A stretch of DNA of 12,170 nt. It comes from QNFN01 sp033722135. Lineage in GTDB: Bacteria > Pseudomonadota > Gammaproteobacteria > QNFN01. The number at the start of each line of letters is the position of its first letter. The stretch's first letter is position 1. The stretch is from assembly GCA_033722135.1 (NCBI GenBank), contig JAWVZO010000068.1, positions 1 through 12,170 of the forward strand. The letters are read 5' to 3'. The notes under the pieces are model-generated. The model was not told where the DNA came from, did not search any database, and saw only the letters and a program-made list of their open reading frames with translations. Shown here piece by piece: positions 8,601 through 12,170 of the stretch. Both the position numbers and the translations under genes were made by a program.

Positions 8601-8786
8601 CTGCTGTTCGAGACCTCGACGCAGGCGCAGTTCCTGATCCCGATGGCGGTGTCGATCGCGTTCGGCCTGGCGCTCGCGACCCTGCTGATCCTGCTCGTGG
8701 TGCCGACCATGCTGTCGCTCTACGAGGAGCTGCGCGCGCGGCGCACGGCGGACCCCGCGGAGACGGCCACGAGCATGGCGAACTGA
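5670..8786 (+). CDS. RND-family efflux pump inner-membrane subunit (AcrB/HAE1-like)
   Basis: 1038 aa, the usual RND length. It is a proton-driven trimeric exporter with two repeated halves: TM1 near residues 16-35, a large periplasmic loop, TM2-TM6 from about residue 335 to 480, then a second loop and the last membrane bundle from about 865. TM4 carries the proton-relay pair D398-D399 in GLGIIVDDAIVV, equivalent to AcrB D407/D408, which argues against a CusA-type metal exporter. R962 in LRAVLLTSL matches AcrB R971. The TM10 motif reads GIVVNDSIILVTF, with N930 where AcrB has K940; this is seen in a subgroup of RND proteins. The start is TTG at 5670, overlapping the adaptor stop. The next ATG (near 5733) would cut into TM1. 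No strong Shine-Dalgarno is visible, so translational coupling is likely. No TolC-like gene is in the window. Substrate unknown. Confidence 0.93.
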   Translation: MNGRRDLLGTFAHHRVAANLLMVMMLLAGLFALRQLNVQFFPDFELEVITVTTPFRGASAEDVEVGVTLPLEQRLRTVDHLEEMTSTSAPGASAITLEFDEGTDMGLALEQVKQRVDDFVNLPEEAEEPVVTHPTRYEPVARLRLGGLDDPRELRQLARRFERELLARGIDRVDIDGLPEEAIRIAFEPDDLQRLGLGLEEIAARIDRLSRDLPAGLAGSDDSARELRSLDQRRVPSGFAELPLVGEGATRIDLGTVAEIRRAPLDRQPEITVDGRPAVILQLSRTADGDSFAAARRLDAWLADTRPTLPPGIELEVFSERWELIRDRVNVLLKNGAGGLLLVLVILYLFLSGRVAFWVAVGIPVSFMATLAVLHLAGGSINMVTLFALIMGLGIIVDDAIVVGEDAQAHYDMGEEPLSAAEGGARRMLGPVLASSLTTVAAFLPLMLVGGVMGNILSAIPLVIVSVILASLIESFLILPGHLRGAFRHARHRRRPLRERLDAAFARFRDRRFRPLVDRALRHRATTLAAAFAALILAVGLIAGGRLGWVFFPSPESTTVHANVRFVAGTPRAAVDRFLGHLEATLETTDAALGPGVVATHYVAHGAASGRGGGRDGERIGSLFVELIAPDAREVRNREFIRAWRTRIEVPHGVESFTLTEQRAGPVSRDLEVRLAGDDPERVKQAALALGEALASLPGVTAIDDDLPYGREQLIYTLSPSGRALGLTVAELGRQLRAAYDGLLVQRFQDGPDEVEVRVELDRDTRRRMRHLETLPIRLPDGRFVPLASVAEWSSRRGFETLRHADGRLAATVTADVDSTVNNTERVTRALAGTTLPRLAALHGVEFSLEGGSARQAEALGDLRAGMLLGLLLIYIVLAWVFGSYGWPLIVMSAIPFGLTGALFGHWLLGMDLTLLSLFGFFGLSGIVVNDSIILVTFYQRLRAEGLAVREALVEAACQRLRAVLLTSLTTIAGLTPLLFETSTQAQFLIPMAVSIAFGLALATLLILLVVPTMLSLYEELRARRTADPAETATSMAN

Positions 8787-8808
8787 GCCCGGTCAGTGCA
8801 GCACCGAC

Positions 8809-8851
8809 CCGGACTCCCTACGCTGGATCCCAGGCCATTGCAGGAGTCCGG
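8809..8851 (+). promoter_or_regulatory. Inverted repeat masking the DUF1244 gene's ribosome-binding site
   Basis: CCGGACTCC (8809-8817) and GGAGTCCGG (8843-8851) are a perfect 9-bp inverted repeat with a 25-nt spacer. The downstream arm contains GGAG of the AGGAG Shine-Dalgarno (8842-8846), which lies 8 nt before the ATG at 8855. The loop holds a second small stem, CTGG-ATC-CCAG. If it folds in the mRNA, the RBS is closed. It lies 22 nt after the RND stop, so ribosomes finishing the pump gene, or a factor, could influence opening. There is no U tract after the stem, so it does not look like a terminator. Confidence 0.6.
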
Positions 8852-8854
8852 AGA

Positions 8855-9172
8855 ATGGACGAGTCCACCCGCACCGAGATCGAGGCGGCCGCGTTCCGCG
8901 GCCTCGTCGCGCACCTGCGCGATCGCACCGACGTGCAGAACATCGACCTGATGAACCTGGCCGGCTTCTGCCGCAACTGCCTGGCGAAGTGGTACCGCGC
9001 CGCGGCCGCCGAGCGCGGCGTCGAACTGAGCGACCCCGAGGCGCGCGAGATCGTCTACGGCATGCCGTTCCCGGAGTGGAAGGCGAAGTACCAGACCGAG
9101 GCGAGCGAGGAGCAGAAGCGGCGCTTCGAGGAGACCAGGCCGCTGCACGCGAAGATCAGCGGGCACACCTGA
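8855..9172 (+). CDS. DUF1244 family small protein
   Basis: 105 aa. I recognise it as DUF1244 (PF06844), a small conserved proteobacterial protein of about 100 residues with no established function. Features visible: an N-terminal helical part, the signature LMNLAGFCRNCLAKWYRAAA with a Cys-X2-Cys pair (CRNC), and the conserved tail YGMPFPEWKAKYQTEAS followed by an acidic/basic helix. It has no signal peptide or membrane segment, so it should be cytoplasmic. The CXXC could bind metal or be redox-active, but I see only one such pair. Start ATG 8855 has AGGAG 8 nt upstream. It is 68 nt after the RND pump on the same strand and might be read from the same promoter, but family members occur in many contexts, so a role in efflux is not implied. 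Confidence 0.88.
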   Translation: MDESTRTEIEAAAFRGLVAHLRDRTDVQNIDLMNLAGFCRNCLAKWYRAAAAERGVELSDPEAREIVYGMPFPEWKAKYQTEASEEQKRRFEETRPLHAKISGHT

Positions 9173-9181
9173 ACGGGCCTC

Positions 9182-9219
9182 GTCGAGCTCAAACCCGACC
9201 CGCGACCCGGTTCCCGGCG
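9182..9219. repeat. REP-like repeat unit, degenerate copy
   Basis: GTCGAGCTCAAACCCGAC (9182-9199), a 9-nt spacer, then GGTTCCCGGCG (9209-9219). The same two blocks with the same 9-nt spacing recur exactly 130 bp later at 9312-9349. The first block differs from the later copy at four of 18 positions and the second block is identical. It begins 10 nt after the DUF1244 stop. Confidence 0.6.
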
Positions 9220-9277
9220 GCCTTTCCCGGGATGGGCTTCCGGCTGCCGAACCGCACTGGGAGGCCGTCGGGCTGAA

Positions 9278-9294
9278 CGACCGGTCTCCGGTCG
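9278..9294. terminator. Short hairpin between convergent genes
   Basis: CGACCGG (9278-9284) and CCGGTCG (9288-9294) form a perfect 7-bp stem with a TCT loop. The 11-base sequence GTCGGGCTGAA, also the start of the unit at 9312, directly precedes it (9267-9277). It lies between the convergent DUF1244 and FIST genes, where bidirectional termination is expected, but neither side has a U tract. Confidence 0.4.
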
Positions 9295-9311
9295 GTCCTG
9301 ACTGGGTATTC

Positions 9312-9349
9312 GTCGGGCTGAAGCCCGAGCTACGGCCAGGTTCCCGGCG
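9312..9349. repeat. REP-like repeat unit with palindromic core
   Basis: Its core TCGGGCT-GA-AGCCCGA (9313-9328) is a perfect 7-bp stem. With the following GGTTCCCGGCG (9339-9349) it repeats the organisation of the unit at 9182. The 22 bases at 9312-9333, read on the minus strand, match 9358-9379 on the plus strand at 20 of 22 positions, so the two form an inverted pair, as REP elements often do. Confidence 0.65.
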
Positions 9350-9357
9350 CGTCTTCT

Positions 9358-9379
9358 GTAGGTCGGGCTTCAGTCCGAC
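9358..9379 (+). repeat. REP-like palindromic element, inverted partner
   Basis: GTAG is followed by GTCGGGCT-TC-AGTCCGAC (9362-9379), an 8-bp stem with one G-T pair and a 2-nt loop. The GTAG head next to a GC-rich imperfect stem resembles REP sequences of gammaproteobacteria. It is inverted relative to the copy at 9312-9333 and lies 36 bp before the 3' end of the FIST gene. Confidence 0.65.
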
Positions 9380-9415
9380 ACGACCCGGACGCACGCCGTG
9401 GCCCGGCCCCCCGGC

Positions 9416-10552
9416 TCAGTCGACGAACAGCGTCAGCACGCCGGTGTAGCCGTAGAGCCGCCCGTTGTAGATCTCGCCGTTGGCGAAGAAGCCGACCAGC
9501 GGGAACTCGCCGAGGCCGTCCCGGATCGCCCGCAATTCCTCCGAGCGGTCGCCGAACTGGTGCCTCCCGCGACCGACGCAGCTGACGTAGACCCCGCCGC
9601 GGGGGACGCGGCCGTCGAGCCGCCGGCGCAGCCGGTCGAGCATCCGCTCGAGGTCCTCCCGCGCGCTGTTGCCGTCGCGCCGGCAGAACATCAGGCTCTC
9701 CTGCCCCTCGAGGTCGTCGCCGACCGCGACCAGCCCACGCTGGGGATCGATCCCGACCAGGTTGCGCACCAGGTAATCGCCGGTGTCGGTGCGCGGCACC
9801 GGCAGCGCCGCGAAGATGTAGCCGCCCATGCGCTGCAGGTCGCGGGCGATCACCTCGCCGACGTCCTCGCGCAGCACGTCGAGGGCCGGGCGCCCGTCCA
9901 GGCGCACGGCGATGTTGCGCTGGACCTCGCTGAGGGCGTGCACCGGGCCGAGCGGGGTGCACCCCTGGGTGTGGTCGGTGAGAATCGCCACGGAAGGATC
10001 GATCAGCACCCCGGAGAGGCCGCCTCGGCGCACCTCGCCGGCAACCTGGACGTGGGCGCTCGTCGAGGCGCTGAGCCCGCCGTTGACGAACCCGACCCCC
10101 GCTTCCTGGGCGAGCTGGCTGAGCAGCAAGGGGGTGGCAGCATCGGTCGGGTCGCCGTGCATCAGCGCGAACGCCCCCTCGCGGCCGGCCAGCCAGCGAC
10201 CGATCTCCCCGGGGAGCCGGTCCCCGTCAGGCGCCACGAGCTGGAAGCTGCCGGGCGCGAGGTCGGCGAGCATCACCGCCAGCGCCGGGGCATCGTAGAC
10301 CTCCCTACCGGTGACCGCGAGCCCATCGCCGACGGTGCCGATCCAGGTGACCCTAGGCAGCGAGGCGCGCAGCGCGTCGAGCGCCTCGTCGAGACGGCTG
10401 CCGATCACGCCCGACGCGTAGACCAGGCCGAGCACGCCGTCACCATCGGGCAGCGGCTCGAGGTCGGCGAGGCAGCGGAGCGCGAGCGTGGCCGGGGCGT
10501 CGCCCTCGGCCCAGGCGAAGGGAAACGGGGGCATTCGGGTCCCGTGCGCCAT
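9416..10552 (-). CDS. FIST-domain sensory protein
   Basis: 378 aa from ATG 10552. The whole protein matches the two-part FIST architecture (FIST_N then FIST_C): an N-terminal half with the pattern GVLGLVYASGVIGSRLDEAL, later GVGFVNGGLSAS and VLIDPSVAILTDHTQGCTPLG, and a C-terminal half ending in GGVYVSCVGRG, then FPLVGFFANGEIYNGRLYGYTGVLTLF, which is the classic FIST_C tail. FIST domains are thought to sense small ligands such as amino acids and are often joined to chemotaxis or cyclic-di-GMP output domains. Here there is no output domain, signal peptide or membrane segment, so it would act as a soluble cytoplasmic sensor working through a partner. No strong Shine-Dalgarno precedes ATG 10552. 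A GTG at 10594 or an ATG at 10534 are alternatives. It is 74 nt downstream of the 123-aa gene. Confidence 0.85.
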   Translation of the reverse strand: MAHGTRMPPFPFAWAEGDAPATLALRCLADLEPLPDGDGVLGLVYASGVIGSRLDEALDALRASLPRVTWIGTVGDGLAVTGREVYDAPALAVMLADLAPGSFQLVAPDGDRLPGEIGRWLAGREGAFALMHGDPTDAATPLLLSQLAQEAGVGFVNGGLSASTSAHVQVAGEVRRGGLSGVLIDPSVAILTDHTQGCTPLGPVHALSEVQRNIAVRLDGRPALDVLREDVGEVIARDLQRMGGYIFAALPVPRTDTGDYLVRNLVGIDPQRGLVAVGDDLEGQESLMFCRRDGNSAREDLERMLDRLRRRLDGRVPRGGVYVSCVGRGRHQFGDRSEELRAIRDGLGEFPLVGFFANGEIYNGRLYGYTGVLTLFVD

Positions 10553-10626
10553 GGTCGAGTTGCCAAGGGTAGAGGCCCCGGCGGGCCGCCACACTGACCC
10601 GGATCATCCGCGCGATGCGCGTCCCC

Positions 10627-10998
10627 TCACAGGTCGCGGAGCACCCCGGCCAGCCGATGCAGCGCATGCGGCACGCCCAGCGAGTTGGCCGACCACCGGA
10701 AGGCACGCGGCACGGCACCGTCCTCGACGATCAGCTCCGACTCGAATGCCTGCACCGGCGGACCGTAGCTCCACGAGGCCAGCGGGGCGATGCGCGCCAG
10801 CAGCAGTTCCACGTGCACACGGGTGTCAAAGTCGATCCGGCCGATCCGCGGCGGCGCGCTGCGGAAGCTGCCCCGCTCGACACGGAAGCGGCCGTCGGGA
10901 TCGAGGCGCGCCCGGTAGAAGTAGTCTCCCGGACCGTGCATCCGGTAGGTCACGCCGCTGAATCCGGGCCGCTGGTGCACGCGGGACTGCCTGCTCAC
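10627..10998 (-). CDS. Unrecognised 123-aa protein coupled to the SDR
   Basis: I do not recognise this gene. Its GTG start (10998-10996) overlaps the SDR stop as GTGA, so it is translationally coupled. The Shine-Dalgarno is weak (GGG), consistent with coupling. The protein is soluble-looking, with no Cys, signal peptide or membrane helix. It is basic overall and has a beta-rich N-terminal part (PGFSGVTYRM, then DYFYRARLDPDGRFRVERGSF), a short helix at about 62-73 (HVELLLARIAPL), a strand around 85-94 (FESELIVEDG) and a C-terminal helix (HALHRLAGVLRDL). The layout GGF-like start, helix, strand with DG, then P-L-L-L tail loosely recalls the small emfourin family of protease inhibitors, but this is too weak to name it. 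The frame stays open far upstream inside the SDR, which I read as a shadow. Confidence 0.75.
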   Translation of the reverse strand: MSRQSRVHQRPGFSGVTYRMHGPGDYFYRARLDPDGRFRVERGSFRSAPPRIGRIDFDTRVHVELLLARIAPLASWSYGPPVQAFESELIVEDGAVPRAFRWSANSLGVPHALHRLAGVLRDL

Positions 10999-11765
10999 AG
11001 GCCCGTCAACTTGTGCACGAGGGGGAAGTAGAGACGGTCGGGAAGGTGGCGGAGCAGGCGCATCCACGCCGTGAAGCGGCGCGGGAAGGCGTTGGCGAAT
11101 CGCCCGCGGGCAAGTCCGTCGAGGATCGCCTCGGCCGCTTCCGCGGGTTCGATCAGCGCCGGCATCTCGAAGTCGTTGCGGTCGGTCAGCGGGGTGCGGA
11201 CGAAGCCCGGGTTGACCAGGTGCACGCCGATGCCGCGGGGCGCGAGGTCGAGGTAGAGGGTCTCGGCGAGATTGATCAGCGCCGCCTTGGTCGGCCCGTA
11301 CGCCGTGGCCGTGGGGAGGCCGCGGTAGCCGGCGACGCTCGCAACCAGCACCAGGCTCGGGTTTGGCCGATCCTCGAGCAGCGGCAGGCCGGCCGCGACG
11401 GCGGCGTAGGCGCCGAGCAGGTTGGTCTCCACGCTGGCGCGGACCGCCGCGAGATCCATGTCGAAGGCGCGCATCGGCGCGTAGTGCGCGGCGAGGTAGA
11501 CCAGGTGATCGACGCCGCCCCACCGTTCGCGCAGGACCGCGGCCACTTCGTTCAATGCGCCTTCCACGGTCACGTCGCCGGGCAGGGCGAGGCCGCCGGT
11601 CTCCCCGGCGATCCGCTCCAGCCGGTCGGTGGGGCGGGCGGTCAGCGCCAGCTCGGCGCCACGCCCGGCCAGGGCGCCGGCCAGCGATGCGCCGATGCCG
11701 CTGCTCGCGCCGACGAGCCAGACCCGGCGTCCGTGCCAGTCCCGGATGGGCGGGTTCATGCTCAC
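10995..11765 (-). CDS. Short-chain dehydrogenase/reductase (classical SDR)
   Basis: 256 aa, a typical classical SDR. The NAD(P)-binding GASSGIG is at 19-25, the conserved Asp in LPGDVT at 64, Asn at 115 (ETNLLGAY), the catalytic Ser at 143 (VLVASVAGYRGLP), and Y156-x3-K160 in AYGPTKAAL; PGFVRTPL follows. The usual NNAG motif is replaced by LAAHYA at 91-96. GLPTATAY after the catalytic Ser resembles SDRs found in RpoE/ChrR-linked clusters. Start GTG 11765 is preferred because AGGAG lies exactly 8 nt before it and it overlaps the transporter stop as GTGA. ATG 11759, two codons in, is the alternative. The substrate is not evident; a lipid-related role is inferred only from neighbours. Confidence 0.92.
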   Translation of the reverse strand: MSMNPPIRDWHGRRVWLVGASSGIGASLAGALAGRGAELALTARPTDRLERIAGETGGLALPGDVTVEGALNEVAAVLRERWGGVDHLVYLAAHYAPMRAFDMDLAAVRASVETNLLGAYAAVAAGLPLLEDRPNPSLVLVASVAGYRGLPTATAYGPTKAALINLAETLYLDLAPRGIGVHLVNPGFVRTPLTDRNDFEMPALIEPAEAAEAILDGLARGRFANAFPRRFTAWMRLLRHLPDRLYFPLVHKLTGL

Positions 11766-12170
11766 GATCCGTGCTCCTGCAGCGCCAGGCCGCCGTCCCG
11801 CCGCAGAGGAAACCGGCGCGCCAGCAGCGCCAGCGCGGCCAGCTTGAGCAGGCAGGGCAGGACCACGTAGCCGAGCAGCAGCGGCACGCGGGCGCTCTCC
11901 GGCTCGCCGGGGACATAGCCCAGCCACGCGACCATCGGCAGGGCGACGGCGGCGGCCAGGCCGAGCGCCATCTTCAGCACGAGGTTCCACAGGCCGAAGT
12001 AGACCCCGCCCCGCCCGACCGGATCCCCCTCGGGATCGGGATGGGCGAGATCGGCCAGCAGCGCGCTGGCCAGCGCCAGGTCGGCGCCCAGCGCGAGCCC
12101 CGACCCCAGGCACAGGATCAGGAACCAGGTTTCGTCGCCGGGCCCCAGCCACGCCGTGCCCGCAAAGGCC
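11762..12170 (-). CDS. GPH/MFS_2-family cation symporter-like transporter, C-terminal part
   Basis: The last 135 residues are visible; the N-terminal part lies beyond the right edge. Membrane helices are evident at ETWFLILCLGSGLALGADL, MALGLAAAVALPMVAWLGY and VPLLLGYVVLPCLLKLAALA. ALGADLALASALLADL followed by a loop and YFGLWNLVLKMALGL matches the GPH (MelB-like, MFS_2) family, where a related motif (LADV-DYD, then GxYFGLW) lies between TM helices 9 and 10. It would be an inner-membrane secondary transporter; the substrate is unknown. It ends inside the SDR start (GTGA), so it belongs to the same operon. The family call is by motif memory on a partial protein. Confidence 0.75.
   Translation of the reverse strand, partial: AFAGTAWLGPGDETWFLILCLGSGLALGADLALASALLADLAHPDPEGDPVGRGGVYFGLWNLVLKMALGLAAAVALPMVAWLGYVPGEPESARVPLLLGYVVLPCLLKLAALALLARRFPLRRDGGLALQEHGS
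11774..11778 (-). promoter_or_regulatory. Ribosome-binding site deciding the SDR start
   Basis: AGGAG on the minus strand, 8 nt before GTG at 11765 and 14 nt before ATG at 11759. The spacing favours the GTG, which also gives a GTGA overlap with the transporter stop. Confidence 0.6.

Noticed and set aside
5670..8786. RND pump as a CusA-type heavy-metal exporter
   Set aside because: TM4 has the Asp-Asp pair of drug/hydrophobe exporters, and the adaptor lacks metal-binding Met/His segments.
10609..10621. CGCGC-GAT-GCGCG stem just after the 123-aa gene as a terminator
   Set aside because: The stem is only 5 bp, has no U tract and consists of CG alternation common at this composition.
10999..11916. 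Upstream extension of the 123-aa gene's frame through the SDR gene
   Set aside because: It overlaps the catalytic SDR in another frame and translates to Arg/Pro/Gly-rich sequence. The GTGA-coupled start explains the real gene.
1..12170. CRISPR array, tRNA, rRNA, insertion sequence or phage remnant
   Set aside because: No regular spaced repeats, no tRNA-like cloverleaf, no transposase-like protein and no terminal repeats with target duplication were seen on reading both strands.

Overview
This is a very GC-rich (about 70% by eye), densely coded stretch of a proteobacterial chromosome. The gene set (general amino-acid Aap ABC transporter, TatD nuclease, TcdA, an RND pump with its adaptor, a DUF1244 protein, a FIST protein, a GPH-type transporter and an SDR) and the REP-like extragenic hairpins suggest a high-GC gammaproteobacterium, but I cannot name a genus. 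I see no rRNA, tRNA, insertion sequence, prophage or CRISPR array.

Layout. (1) Bases 1-2386, minus strand: start of the aap operon in the order aapJ (binding protein), aapQ and aapM (permeases). AapM runs off the left edge and aapP is expected beyond it. A perfect 13-bp hairpin separates aapJ from aapQ. A 254-bp leader upstream of aapJ holds several dyads. (2) Bases 2641-4253, minus strand: tcdA then tatD, probably one transcript. (3) A 187-bp divergent promoter region. (4) Bases 4441-9172, plus strand: membrane-fusion adaptor and RND pump, joined by a TTGA stop/start overlap, then a small DUF1244 gene whose Shine-Dalgarno lies inside a 9-bp inverted repeat. No outer-membrane channel gene is present. 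(5) Bases 9173-9415: convergent intergenic region with REP-like repeats. (6) Bases 9416-10552, minus strand: a FIST-domain sensor. (7) Bases 10627-12170, minus strand: a tightly coupled GPH-family transporter (cut by the right edge), an SDR and an unrecognised 123-aa protein, joined by two GTGA overlaps.

Most of the window is ordinary housekeeping and transport. The items most worth a second look are the RBS-masking dyad before the DUF1244 gene, the unrecognised 123-aa protein coupled to a GPH-SDR pair that resembles RpoE/ChrR (singlet-oxygen) clusters, the Asn at the position of the TM10 proton-relay Lys in the RND pump, and the REP-like cluster. I did not find a convincing wholly new multi-gene system.
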